Source of the DNA: a virus
IMG/VR virus record: IMGVR_UViG_3300010334_000132
Location: 1 to 36,843 of that record
Strand: one strand, 5' to 3'
DNA length: 36,843 bases
Under the pieces are notes generated by a model, which searched no databases, was not told the DNA's origin, and saw only the letters and a program-made list of their open reading frames with translations. Every line of letters starts with the position of its first letter. The first letter of the stretch is position 1. This document shows, piece by piece, positions 5,428 to 13,656 of this stretch. The translations under genes were made by a program, and so were the position numbers.

Positions 5428-6987
5428 TTGGGAGTCAATAAAATTGTGGAGACGACGCCCAAAACAATCGTGACCCCCCACGACACCCCCCCGGGGGGGC
5501 CCCCACCACGCGCGCGCGCGCGCGCGACCCCCCACAGAAATTCGGCTAAAAATAAAAAGGGGTCATCGAAACCCGGCCCGGCATCGAAGGTTGACGAACA
5601 AGCTACCCCGGCAGGATTCGCGGATGGTGTGCTCAGGTTAAATCTGTACCCCTGGCAAAAGGAGGTCATGAATAACCTGGCCCCAATCTATAGCCGGGTA
5701 GCGCTAGTGGCTGCGAACGGTTCCGGCAAGACGTCAAACGTCATCGCCCCGGCCCTGGTCTGGCACATGGTGTGCTTTGAGGAGTCCTTGTCTGTCGTTA
5801 CCGCGTCAGTGTATCGCCAGGTCGAATCCGTGCTCTGGCCTGCGATTAAAGCCCTTCTAAGGCCCTTTGGCGACATGGTTGAGGTCACCAGTGGGGAAAT
5901 CCGTTTCAAGCATGCCTCGGGGCGTATAAGCCGAATTTTGGGGTTTACAGCAGGCAATGACAACGAGTCAGCAGGCCGGGCGGAAGGTTTTCACGCTGCG
6001 AACCATGAAACCGCTCCACTCATGTACGTTGTCGACGAGGCCAAGACCGTCCAGGACCCGATCTACGTTTCAGTGTTTCGATGCCAACCTACCCGCCTCC
6101 TGGTCGCCAGTTCGCCAGGGGCCCCGGTGGGTCAGTTCTACCGATGTTTTACCAAGGAGGCAGATCTGTGGAAAAAGACCAGGGCAACTGCCTGGGACTG
6201 TCCACACATAAGTCCGCTATACATTTCAGAGATCCAGCAACGGTATGGGGTCAACAGTCCGTTCACTCAGTCCATGCTCAAGGCGGAATTCATGGACCTT
6301 GGCGAGGAGCGCCTGGTCGTGAGCCTGGGTAGCTACGACAACTGCGTAAACAACCCTCCTGTCCCTAATGGGACAGACAGAGCGGCTGGCATCGACTTTT
6401 CCGCGGGTGGCGACGAGAACGTGATCGCGATCCGGGAAGGGAACCGAATCCTCCCACTGATCACATGGCGCGAAAGGGATACGATGGCAACGGTCGGGCG
6501 GATCATCATGGAACTAAAGAAAGCCGGGGTTAAGCCGGAACAAGTATTCGCCGACGCCGGGGGCCTGGGTCTGCCAATGTGCGACGCGTTGAACGAAGCC
6601 GGATGGACCGTGAACCGGGTAAACTTTGGTGGCAACGCCAGGGACAGCGACGCCTACCAGAACAGGGGTTCGGAAATGTGGCACAGGCTGGCCCGGAAGA
6701 TTGAAACTTGCGACATCATCCTTCCTGAGGACGACATTCTTAAAAGCCAGCTAGTGACCAGGAGAGCCCAGGCAACGTCTCGCGGAAAGCTGGGCCTGGA
6801 GTCGAAAGACGCAATGCGGTCCCGCGGAGTGGCGTCTCCGGACAGGGCCGACGCGGTTGTCATGGCATGCGACAACGCGGGGCTTGACTACGACTTGACA
6901 ATGGCATACACGCGTCCATCTTTGCTTGAACTAATGAAACAGGCGTCCGCGGACACTGAAATGTCCGGTTGGGATGCCGGGGGATAA
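5428..6987 (+). CDS. terL: terminase large subunit (ATPase-nuclease)
   Basis: This is the motor that pumps DNA into proheads and cuts it. The ATPase domain shows Walker A AANGSGKT (95-102) and Walker B MYVVDEAK (D203, E204). The RNase H-like nuclease shows acidic residues in GIDFSAGG (D323), FADAGG (D376) and DRADAVVM (D472, D475). The likely start is TTG 5428, or GTG 5446 which has GGGAG upstream; no useful ATG precedes the domain. The N-terminal 50 residues are low-complexity, encoded by an extreme C/G-rich tract, and precede the fold proper. At 519 residues the length is normal. Confidence 0.9.
   Translation: MGVNKIVETTPKTIVTPHDTPPGGPPPRARARATPHRNSAKNKKGSSKPGPASKVDEQATPAGFADGVLRLNLYPWQKEVMNNLAPIYSRVALVAANGSGKTSNVIAPALVWHMVCFEESLSVVTASVYRQVESVLWPAIKALLRPFGDMVEVTSGEIRFKHASGRISRILGFTAGNDNESAGRAEGFHAANHETAPLMYVVDEAKTVQDPIYVSVFRCQPTRLLVASSPGAPVGQFYRCFTKEADLWKKTRATAWDCPHISPLYISEIQQRYGVNSPFTQSMLKAEFMDLGEERLVVSLGSYDNCVNNPPVPNGTDRAAGIDFSAGGDENVIAIREGNRILPLITWRERDTMATVGRIIMELKKAGVKPEQVFADAGGLGLPMCDALNEAGWTVNRVNFGGNARDSDAYQNRGSEMWHRLARKIETCDIILPEDDILKSQLVTRRAQATSRGKLGLESKDAMRSRGVASPDRADAVVMACDNAGLDYDLTMAYTRPSLLELMKQASADTEMSGWDAGG
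5472..5535. repeat. C7G7 palindrome and (CG)9 tract between 10-bp direct repeats
   Basis: GACCCCCCAC occurs at 5472-5481 and again at 5526-5535. Between them are seven C then seven G (5486-5499), five more C, and nine CG dinucleotides (5509-5526). The C7G7 block is a perfect palindrome and alternating CG favours Z-DNA. The tract stays in frame within the terminase N-terminus, encoding Thr/Pro/Gly/Arg/Ala residues. Confidence 0.8.
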
Positions 6988-7002
6988 AAGGGGGAATAAA
7001 AC

Positions 7003-7164
7003 ATGAACTGGAAAACAACTGCAACTGGAGTTTTGTCAATCGTAGTAGCCGTAGCTGGAGCGGGGGTGGAATTTTTGAAGACAGGCAAAGTGCCTGAGCT
7101 CGGAACACTCATCGCCGCGATCATCGCCGGAATCGGACTGATCAAGGCCGCCGACGCCAAATAA
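7003..7164 (+). CDS. small holin-like membrane protein
   Basis: This 53-residue frame follows AAGGGGG and has two hydrophobic segments (residues about 9-25 and 34-50) joined by a short loop with LKTGKVPE. The size, two helices and place right after the terminase resemble the small class II holin-like proteins of other phages, which open the inner membrane at lysis. The following genes look like spanin components. Function is inferred from topology and context only. Confidence 0.6.
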   Translation: MNWKTTATGVLSIVVAVAGAGVEFLKTGKVPELGTLIAAIIAGIGLIKAADAK

Positions 7165-7170
7165 GATTTT

Positions 7171-7395
7171 GTGTTTTCGTGGATCGGCGCTCTCATCGAA
7201 TTGCTCAAGGCAATTGTAGGATTGTTCCCCGGGGAACGTGAGCGCAATGAGTCCGCAATTAGGAAAGAGTGGTCTGACGCTCGCAATCGCATCGACGCTT
7301 CTTTCAGTGGTAGCGCTTGGTGGTTGCGCAACCGTAAGTCCGGTGGTGAGGACGTCGGGGAACGCGGACAGACTTCTGAACGACCCAAGGTTTGA
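7171..7395 (+). CDS. membrane-anchored small protein, possible inner-membrane spanin-like
   Basis: A GTG start gives 74 residues: an N-terminal hydrophobic helix (FSWIGALIELLKAIVGLF) and then a charged tail (ERERNESAIRKEWSDARNR). It is overlapped in another frame by a lipoprotein gene, an arrangement like Rz/Rz1. It is shorter than typical Rz and no clear ribosome-binding site is seen, so an alternative is an accessory holin. The latter half may be a shadow of the lipoprotein frame. Confidence 0.45.
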   Translation: MFSWIGALIELLKAIVGLFPGERERNESAIRKEWSDARNRIDASFSGSAWWLRNRKSGGEDVGERGQTSERPKV

Positions 7396-7507
7396 AGAAG
7401 TCACAAGATCTACCCCCAACGTTCAATCCTGGGCATACGACGCAATCAACACGGTAAACGATTTAGAATACGAAGTAAGAACAAGGAACAATGGAACCAA
7501 TCAATAA
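7247..7507 (+). CDS. small lipoprotein, putative outer-membrane spanin
   Basis: The start is ATG 7247 with GGGGA about 10 bases upstream; GTG 7238 is possible. The 86-residue product has a signal peptide ending in a VALGGCA lipobox (Cys about residue 27) and a short mature part with the helix SWAYDAINTVNDLEYEV. Such lipoproteins beside holins act as outer-membrane spanin partners or lysis accessories in Gram-negative hosts. It overlaps the portal gene by 17 bases. Confidence 0.6.
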   Translation: MSPQLGKSGLTLAIASTLLSVVALGGCATVSPVVRTSGNADRLLNDPRFEEVTRSTPNVQSWAYDAINTVNDLEYEVRTRNNGTNQ

Positions 7508-9398
7508 CGAACTTCATACGCGCATCCTCCGGGATCTGAAGAACCGTGCGACATGGGACGCCAGGCAAAGGCAGTTCTATGAGATGCGAACGTTTGGAAT
7601 GCGTCGGAAGGTTAAGCCATGGCCCACCGCGGCCGACATGCACGTTGCCTTGATTGATCGCATTATCGAACGTCTCAAACCCAACTACGTCAACTCAGCC
7701 CTGGGCAACGACGTCGTCGCTGGGTTTGTTCCTATGCGCCAGCAGTTGGCCCCACTCACCGTTACTGCGGAGCGTTACTTCGACTACAAAATCCGGGAGC
7801 GTACCGCATTCCAATTTGAGATTGTTCGCCTAATCGACGACATGCTTTTGTTCGGTCGTTCCGTTCTCAAGTCCATTTGGGACGAGGGCAAGAAGGAGAT
7901 CATTTTCCAAGCTATCGATCCGACCAGGTTTATTGTGCCGGACCAGACTGTTGCCCTGGACGACGCCGACTACCTTTGTCACGTCATGGTCCTGTCCGTT
8001 GACCAGTACAAGCGCGTCGCGGCCTACAACCAGGACGAGGACTTCATTAAGAGGATCGCCGGACGCGGGACAAAGTTTGAGGGCATCAATACCGAAAAAG
8101 AACAAGCCGTTTACCAACGTGAAGGCATCACCTACGACTCTCGCCCGGACCGGATCATCCTTTGGGAGATCTACACCAGGAACGAAGACGACGAGTGGAA
8201 CGTTTCCACATACTCGCCCTTGGCAACCATGGAGCCTGTGCGTGAAGATTTCGTTCTTCCATACAAGCACAAACAGTGTCCGTTCACAGAGTTTAGCTAT
8301 GAGTTGACCAACGGAGGATTCTATTCGTCACGCGGGGTCGCCGAGATCCTGGCTGCGAATGAGATGACCCTGGCGAAGCTGAAAAACTCCATGCTCGACT
8401 TCTTGGAACTGGCGAACCGTCCGCTGTTCCAGGCCGACAATCCTGTCTCTCTCAACATGGCGAATCTCAAGATGCAACCAGGGCAGATCCTGCCCCAGGG
8501 CATCAAGCCTGTGCAGATGACGACCCCTCCAATGGACTTCATGCGCGTTATGTACGACGAACGTGCAGAGGCGGAGCAGAGGGTTGGAACGATCGATTTT
8601 GGGGTCGGCAACAATCCCGCGGAACCTGGTAGCTCCAGAAAAACAGCGACTGAAATTCAAGCGTTGGTGAACACCGGGTCCGCGGGTGCTGATTTACGCA
8701 ACCGTCTTTTCCGCATGTCGCTAGGCCGCCTGTTCCGTCAGTGCTGGTCGATCTATCTGCAGTACGACAAGAAGGATCTGAACTTCCGCTATGCAGAAGA
8801 TACCGGGACCGTCCCGCCGGAAGCATTGCACGAACAGTATTCGATCATGCCAAAGGGTGGGTACGATTTCCAGACTCGCCAGTTCCAGCTTCAAAAGGCA
8901 GTAGCCCGGATGCAACTGCTCGGACAGTCTCCGTTCATCAACCAGGCTGAACTTGTTAAGTCTGTGCTCGAGCTCGACGATCCGAGCCTGGTACGTCGCT
9001 TGGTCCAGGACCCGATGATGAACCAGCAGGAGCAGAGGGAAGAGCAGGCGAAGGAACTCGCCGCGATGATGACGACCGCGTTCCCGATTGCGATCAAACC
9101 TACCGACGATCACCGGGCCCATCTTGAGATCATCTTTGACTTTCAGCAGGCGGCCGAAAAAGGATTCCGCCAGGTCGACCAGGCTACGGCACAGGCGATT
9201 GGTCAGCATTTGGATCAGCACTTGCAGGCGCTCGAACAGATCGATCCGAACACTGCCAGGGCGATTACTGCCGAGCTCAAGAAAATGAACAAAGCAAAAC
9301 AGCAACAGCAGGAACAATTGCAGGGCGCGCAGGGGCAACTACCACCCCCGGAAATGGCTGGACAGATGCCAGGAAACATGCAACAACCGATGGTGTGA
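7491..9398 (+). CDS. portal protein
   Basis: A 635-residue protein of the size and position expected for a portal, the dodecameric ring at the capsid vertex through which DNA passes. Typical features are an early Arg/Trp-rich segment (GMRRKVKPWPTAADM), a stem/wing-like centre, the segment EILAANEMTLAKLKNSMLDF, a conserved NPAEPGSSRKTATEIQAL region, and a long glutamine-rich C-terminal helix (KKMNKAKQQQQEQL). The fold class cannot be read directly. Its end overlaps the next gene as GTGA. Confidence 0.85.
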   Translation: MEPINNELHTRILRDLKNRATWDARQRQFYEMRTFGMRRKVKPWPTAADMHVALIDRIIERLKPNYVNSALGNDVVAGFVPMRQQLAPLTVTAERYFDYKIRERTAFQFEIVRLIDDMLLFGRSVLKSIWDEGKKEIIFQAIDPTRFIVPDQTVALDDADYLCHVMVLSVDQYKRVAAYNQDEDFIKRIAGRGTKFEGINTEKEQAVYQREGITYDSRPDRIILWEIYTRNEDDEWNVSTYSPLATMEPVREDFVLPYKHKQCPFTEFSYELTNGGFYSSRGVAEILAANEMTLAKLKNSMLDFLELANRPLFQADNPVSLNMANLKMQPGQILPQGIKPVQMTTPPMDFMRVMYDERAEAEQRVGTIDFGVGNNPAEPGSSRKTATEIQALVNTGSAGADLRNRLFRMSLGRLFRQCWSIYLQYDKKDLNFRYAEDTGTVPPEALHEQYSIMPKGGYDFQTRQFQLQKAVARMQLLGQSPFINQAELVKSVLELDDPSLVRRLVQDPMMNQQEQREEQAKELAAMMTTAFPIAIKPTDDHRAHLEIIFDFQQAAEKGFRQVDQATAQAIGQHLDQHLQALEQIDPNTARAITAELKKMNKAKQQQQEQLQGAQGQLPPPEMAGQMPGNMQQPMV

Positions 9399-10195
9399 GT
9401 GAACCGTCCAAGATATTCAATATTGACCTACCAGGGGTTTCCGACGGTCCTGTTAAGATAGTTTTAGATTACTCAAAGACGAGCCAGAAATATATTGGTT
9501 CGCACCTAGAAAAGGGCGTCGCATACGAGGGCGCGCTGTTTGAATTAATCCTTAGAAAGTTAAAGCGCGGAGATACGTTTATTGATGCCGGGGCCCACGT
9601 TGGGTTCTTCAGCATGATCGCAGCCAAGCTGGTTGGAGAGGATGGTGGAGTTTACTCCTTTGAAATGAATCCGGACAACTATTCCATGCTGGTAATGAAT
9701 GCCGGGTTAAATAACTTTAGAAACATAAGACCCCACAATTGGGCAATCTCAAACGACTCTGGCCCTGTGCAGTTTTGGCTTAACCAGGATAACGACGGTG
9801 GTCACTCTCTATGGGATTGTGGCAAGCATAGCTTTAACGAAAAGAGCAGGCTATCCCCACAGAAAGTTATATCTTATTCCATTGCGCTGGATCATTACGA
9901 CTCATTCGGTAAGGTGGATTTCATCAAGATGGACATTGAAGGGGCAGAGGTCATGGCGCTAAACGGAATGATCGATCTGCTTAAAAAAAATATGCCGATT
10001 GTTACGCTTGAGATAAACAATTTCGGGCTAGCCCAAATGGGACATAGCTACCGCGACGTCCGGGAGGTCATGGGAAAGATTGGGTATAGATGTTGGTTGA
10101 TTGAAAGTCAGGAGCCGAAAGAACTACCAATGGACGAGGAACCCAAGTTTGAGAACGTATACAACTTGTGTTTTTCGACGGAAAGCATTCTATGA
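9395..10195 (+). CDS. FkbM-family SAM methyltransferase
   Basis: The 266-residue protein has the FkbM layout: an AdoMet-binding motif DAGAHVGFFS (about residue 66), VYSFE ending the second strand, and IKMDIEGAE (about residue 179). Family members O-methylate sugars or related hydroxyls. It starts with GTG overlapping the portal stop and ends overlapping the next ATG, so it is embedded in the head operon, an unusual place. The target could be host surface glycan, virion glycan or a small molecule. Substrate is unknown. Confidence 0.8.
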   Translation: MSEPSKIFNIDLPGVSDGPVKIVLDYSKTSQKYIGSHLEKGVAYEGALFELILRKLKRGDTFIDAGAHVGFFSMIAAKLVGEDGGVYSFEMNPDNYSMLVMNAGLNNFRNIRPHNWAISNDSGPVQFWLNQDNDGGHSLWDCGKHSFNEKSRLSPQKVISYSIALDHYDSFGKVDFIKMDIEGAEVMALNGMIDLLKKNMPIVTLEINNFGLAQMGHSYRDVREVMGKIGYRCWLIESQEPKELPMDEEPKFENVYNLCFSTESIL

Positions 10196-10479
10196 CAAGA
10201 CTAAGGGCAATCTTAAACTTTGTACGTTTTACCAGGTGGGTCGACGAGCCGGAATGGACCGGGGACGACGCCAGGGCACTTGGCAGTTTCATGAGATCCG
10301 AGCATGGGGTCCGGTTCGCAGCGATCCTTAGAAACATGACAATTCGACAGGATTCTAGCGCAGTTCAAAAAGGCGACTTGACAGCGTGTGGATTTGCAAT
10401 AGGTTTCCGATCTGCAGTGGCAGTAATCGATTCCCTTGGAATTGATGCCACTCATCCCGCGGGAGGGGCAGACGACTAG
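10192..10479 (+). CDS. conserved-type small phage protein between methyltransferase and scaffold
   Basis: Starting at the ATGA overlap, this 95-residue protein has a helical N-terminus (TRLRAILNFVRFTRW), a segment SFMRSEHGVRFAAILRNM and a C-terminal CGFAIGFRSAVAVIDSL. The latter two are features I associate with short uncharacterised proteins between portal and scaffold in other phages. The role is unknown; it may be a minor head component. Confidence 0.6.
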   Translation: MTRLRAILNFVRFTRWVDEPEWTGDDARALGSFMRSEHGVRFAAILRNMTIRQDSSAVQKGDLTACGFAIGFRSAVAVIDSLGIDATHPAGGADD

Positions 10480-10511
10480 AGGTTACCCGCGGAGTACAAA
10501 GACTAGTCACA

Positions 10512-10525
10512 ATCCCGCCCGGGAT
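10512..10525. repeat. short inverted repeat upstream of scaffold gene
   Basis: ATCCCG and CGGGAT face each other with two bases between (10512-10525) in the 82-base gap before the scaffold gene. It may be a weak hairpin or operator. No T tract or clear promoter was seen nearby. Confidence 0.25.
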
Positions 10526-10561
10526 CGTTAACCGTCTCGGGGCTGGAGTAAAGGGGTTAGC

Positions 10562-11518
10562 ATGGGTGATGGAATAGAACTGACAGCGGAGTCACTACGA
10601 AGAGCGGCCATGATTGAGGATGGGATTATCCCTCCAGATAAAGTGGAAGCAAAACCGGAGATGGCACCAACGTCGGAACCAGTGGAGAATACCGAGTCGA
10701 ATCCCACGTCGACGACAGAACCTAAAACAGAAAATTCGCCTTCTACGACCGAAGTCGTGGATCAAAAAGGTGATAGTTCTTTAACAACGATAGAGTCTGA
10801 GAGTCCGGTTGAGTCATCCGACAAGGCCAAGGAACCCAGCAAGTACGAGAAGCTAAAGAATCGCCAGCAGAAGGAATGGGAAGCTATTCAGCAAGCAAAG
10901 GCGGAGTCTAAGGCTGAGAAGGAACGCTTGGAACGTGAGCGCCAGGAATTCATGCGCGAACGTGATGAGGCCCGGAAGGCAGACCAGGAGAGACCGATAG
11001 GCAAGTTCGACGCAACCGACTACCGAAACGCTGCAAAGCAGTTCCGGGAAGAGGGCAGAGAAGACCTAGCCGAGCAGGCCGACAAGAGAGCTCAAGAGGT
11101 TGAAAGGTACGAGGTACAATCTCAAGAGAGAAAAGTCAAGGAGATGGGCGAGAAGGCTTGGAACGAGAATCTGAACAGATTGGTTGACAAACATCCAGAT
11201 CTAAAGGATTCAAATTCAAGCCTGCATAAAAAAGTAGCAGAATTACTTAACTCGAAAGCAGTCCTTCGCCAATATCCTGACGGCATCGTCGATGCAGTCG
11301 AGATCGCGCAACTTGCTCTGAAAACGGATAACTCAACCGGATTAGCAGATGAAGTCGAAAAACTCCGCAAAGAAAATGCGGAGTTCAAAAAACGTTTACA
11401 ACCTGGAGTTGGTTCACCGTCAACCCCGGCGCCTAAGAAACAGTTTAAGGATTTATCCGTAGCTGAACAAGGCGTCGAGCTCCGCCGAATGGCAGTAGAA
11501 TTTGACGAGGCTAACTAA
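10562..11518 (+). CDS. scaffolding / capsid assembly protein
   Basis: The 318-residue protein directly precedes the major capsid gene, as scaffolds do. It is highly charged, with a Ser/Thr/Glu/Pro-rich disordered N-terminal 90 residues, a long coiled coil (about residues 95-145, RLERERQEFMRERDEARK), a second helix EVEKLRKENAEFKKRL and a basic C-terminus. Scaffolds template prohead assembly and are expelled or degraded. AAAGGGG lies just ahead of ATG 10562. No protease motif is visible. Confidence 0.8.
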   Translation: MGDGIELTAESLRRAAMIEDGIIPPDKVEAKPEMAPTSEPVENTESNPTSTTEPKTENSPSTTEVVDQKGDSSLTTIESESPVESSDKAKEPSKYEKLKNRQQKEWEAIQQAKAESKAEKERLERERQEFMRERDEARKADQERPIGKFDATDYRNAAKQFREEGREDLAEQADKRAQEVERYEVQSQERKVKEMGEKAWNENLNRLVDKHPDLKDSNSSLHKKVAELLNSKAVLRQYPDGIVDAVEIAQLALKTDNSTGLADEVEKLRKENAEFKKRLQPGVGSPSTPAPKKQFKDLSVAEQGVELRRMAVEFDEAN

Positions 11519-11544
11519 GGTTTAGACATAGGAGATAAAATTAT

Positions 11545-12561
11545 ATGGCACTAGTAACCTCTGGCTCGCTCACAACGGCCTACCAGGAGTACTTCTCGAA
11601 AGAGTTGCTCCAACGTCAATTGCCCATCCTTCAGATGGAACAATTCGGAATGAAAGCCGCGCTTCCTCGGAAGAACGGCAACAAGCAGATTCGCTTCTTC
11701 CGTTATGACAACCCGAGCATTAGCAAGATCATCGAAGTAACGTCAGAAGGCACAAACCCTGGCAATAACGAACGTGAATTGACACTGTCGACTGTACAGG
11801 CGTCATTGCAACAGTTTGCCAGCTTGGTCAAAATGTCCGACATCTTGCAAGCCACAAACTTGTTTGATTCAATGGCACAGGCCACGACTCAATTGGCAGA
11901 AGATCATGCGTTGCATGCCGACACATTGGTTCACCGTGTGCTCACGACCGGAACTACCTCCGGAACTGGCACTCTGTCGACCTCAGTCCGCTACGCGCAG
12001 AACAGCAACTCAACGGCATTCATTGCCGCGACAGCAGCTAACTCGGCCTTCACGGCACTCGACTTGCTCGATTCCGTGACTGCTCTCAGAGTTGACAAGG
12101 CTCCTACAATCAAGGGTGGATACATCCTGGTTGCAGATCCTCGTACTGCTCGTTCGATCCTCAACGATGACGACTATATCCAGGCGCATCGCTACTCGAA
12201 CGTGGACAGCTTGCTGAAGGGTGAAGTTGGTACGTACTACGGAGTGAAGACTCTGTTGTCGCACAACATTCTGTCCTTCGGTTCTGCTTCTGCCAATGCC
12301 ATCTCTGGCACTGCAGCTGCGTCCTACAACTCCAGCACTGCGCCTTTCTTGGCGAACATTGTGCTCGGTGACCAGGCATTCGGCGTACCTAGCCTCACTG
12401 GCGACTCGCCCTATAGCCCCAAGGTTCTGATTGCAGAAGGTCCGGACAAGTCCGACCCTCTGGATTTGGTAACCTCGGTCGCTGTCAAAACGTACTACAC
12501 ATCTGTGGTTCTGAACCCAGCGTTCTACCGCATCGTGTTTAGCCGTTCTGAAGTCAGCTAA
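11545..12561 (+). CDS. major capsid protein, N4-gp56 family
   Basis: The 338-residue protein matches the N4-gp56 type of HK97-fold capsid proteins. It has an N-terminal arm ending YFSKELLQRQLP, then PRKNGNKQIRFFRYD, TLSTVQASLQQFASLVKMSD, and a central VADPRTARSILNDDDY segment. The C-terminal strand LNPAFYRIVFSRS fits the fold. Strong AGGAG before the ATG and well-biased codons are in keeping with high expression. It follows the scaffold and is followed by a stable hairpin. Confidence 0.9.
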   Translation: MALVTSGSLTTAYQEYFSKELLQRQLPILQMEQFGMKAALPRKNGNKQIRFFRYDNPSISKIIEVTSEGTNPGNNERELTLSTVQASLQQFASLVKMSDILQATNLFDSMAQATTQLAEDHALHADTLVHRVLTTGTTSGTGTLSTSVRYAQNSNSTAFIAATAANSAFTALDLLDSVTALRVDKAPTIKGGYILVADPRTARSILNDDDYIQAHRYSNVDSLLKGEVGTYYGVKTLLSHNILSFGSASANAISGTAAASYNSSTAPFLANIVLGDQAFGVPSLTGDSPYSPKVLIAEGPDKSDPLDLVTSVAVKTYYTSVVLNPAFYRIVFSRSEVS

Positions 12562-12595
12562 TTAACATGGGCGCGATCGTATTAATGATCGAGCC

Positions 12596-12638
12596 CTCGG
12601 CAAAGACTCGGGGAGGCAAAAACCTCCCCGGGTCCGAG
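12596..12638 (+). terminator. GC-rich hairpin after major capsid gene
   Basis: CGGGGAGG (12609-12616) and CCTCCCCG (12623-12630) form a perfect 8-bp stem with a CAAAAA loop. CTCGG (12596-12600) and CCGAG (12634-12638) can extend it as an outer helix. No U tract follows, so it may attenuate transcription or protect the capsid mRNA 3' end rather than terminate fully. It lies between the capsid stop and the ribosome-binding site of the next gene. Confidence 0.5.
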
Positions 12639-12659
12639 CCTAAAAGCAAGGGGTCAAAA

Positions 12660-12914
12660 ATGGCTAGCACTGTAAATATTCCGATCAAAAATATAACCAT
12701 TTCGCAAGAGACTGAGCAGGCCGAGCCTGTGGTTGGCGATATGATTGATTTGACCGGAGAAGTTGTTGAAATAAAAGAAGGCGTTGCAGTCGTTCGCGTA
12801 AGCGAGGCAGAAGGAGAGATTGAAAAAGAATCTCCGGAATCTGAATCCAAAACCGAAGGCGAACGTCTTAGGAATGAAGCCGTCAAGATGGACGGTGGGG
12901 AGATGATGGACTGA
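12660..12914 (+). CDS. small acidic head-associated protein (unknown)
   Basis: ATG 12660 follows AAGGGG by 6 bases and avoids the hairpin. The longer in-frame ATG 12567 would place the hairpin inside the gene. The 84-residue product starts with a hydrophobic strand-like part (STVNIPIKNITIS), has a short beta-like VGDMIDLTGEVVEIKEG, and ends in a very acidic tail. Position after the capsid suggests a head decoration or completion protein. It is not recognised. Confidence 0.55.
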   Translation: MASTVNIPIKNITISQETEQAEPVVGDMIDLTGEVVEIKEGVAVVRVSEAEGEIEKESPESESKTEGERLRNEAVKMDGGEMMD

Positions 12915-13207
12915 TGCCACTTTACGAGTACGAAGACAGGGACACAGGGGGCGTTGTAACGCTCGAGCGTCCGGTGGATGAAAGGGACAATGTCCCGAGT
13001 AAACTAAAACGGCGCAACTTTCCCTCCAGCTTCAGACTTGTTAATTGTGGTTCAGAACCAGCATATCATCCAGCGGCCATGGACGGTCGCAACATTCTAA
13101 AAGGTTATCACGCACTAGAACAAAAACTCGGCTCCAAGTTCCGCCCAAAACATAAAGCCGATACAATCAAACAAGTTTGGGCAAAACATAGGAAATTAGA
13201 TCCATGA
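12914..13207 (+). CDS. FmdB-like small protein lacking the zinc cysteines
   Basis: The 97-residue protein begins MPLYEYEDRDTG, like FmdB-type zinc-ribbon proteins that start MPxYEYxC, but the usual CxxC pairs are absent (one cysteine in total). The remainder is basic. It starts by sharing the last base of the upstream stop and overlaps the next ATG. It could be a degenerate FmdB fold used structurally. The resemblance is N-terminal only. Confidence 0.55.
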   Translation: MPLYEYEDRDTGGVVTLERPVDERDNVPSKLKRRNFPSSFRLVNCGSEPAYHPAAMDGRNILKGYHALEQKLGSKFRPKHKADTIKQVWAKHRKLDP

Positions 13208-13395
13208 GTCAAATCAATATTCGCCGCGAATTAAAAGCAAAAGGTAAGCCTGTCCGGATTAATTCTGGGCTGGAATCCACCGCGATGGAGTTCACAACGA
13301 CTGCAACGACCGGCACGTTCGTATCCGGAACATCCACTCTCGGAATTACCATCAAGCTCAACGGCACTTCGTACAAGATCCCGGTCTACAGCTAA
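13204..13395 (+). CDS. small Thr/Gly-rich structural-type protein
   Basis: A 63-residue protein with a basic N-terminus (MSQINIRRELKAKGKP), then a Thr/Gly/Ser-rich beta-like stretch ending in IKLNGTSYKIPVYS. It is coupled to the previous gene by ATGA. Composition resembles decoration or fibre-associated polypeptides. No family is recognised. Confidence 0.55.
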   Translation: MSQINIRRELKAKGKPVRINSGLESTAMEFTTTATTGTFVSGTSTLGITIKLNGTSYKIPVYS

Positions 13396-13400
13396 ACTGT

Positions 13401-13646
13401 ATGTCACGCGTATCATCTCGACTCGTCCTTGGCGAGGCGGGGACGGCAATTATTTCCACCACTGGAACAAGTGACGGAAACTTTGATGGAGTCGTAGCCT
13501 TAACTACCGGGACGATCAGTCTTACTGTAAGCGGAACGGCATACACAAACGTAGCATTGTGGCATGGTTCATCGATTCTCGGTGATATCACGCGCGTTAT
13601 ATATGTTAGTGGTGGACCGTTCGCATTGTACAAAGATCTTCCGTAA
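13401..13646 (+). CDS. small beta-rich protein (unknown)
   Basis: An 81-residue Thr/Gly/Val-rich protein with predicted beta strands and no signal or membrane helix. The ATG at 13401 lacks a strong ribosome-binding site and lies 5 bases after the previous stop. Together with its neighbours it forms a run of small structural-type genes before the tail fibre block. Function unknown. Confidence 0.5.
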   Translation: MSRVSSRLVLGEAGTAIISTTGTSDGNFDGVVALTTGTISLTVSGTAYTNVALWHGSSILGDITRVIYVSGGPFALYKDLP

Positions 13647-13656
13647 GGAGTAAATC

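Noticed and set aside
8721-9338. Minus-strand ORF of 205 residues inside the portal gene
   Set aside because: Shadow of the portal frame; Leu/Arg-rich antisense composition, no ribosome-binding site, and the plus-strand portal is clear.
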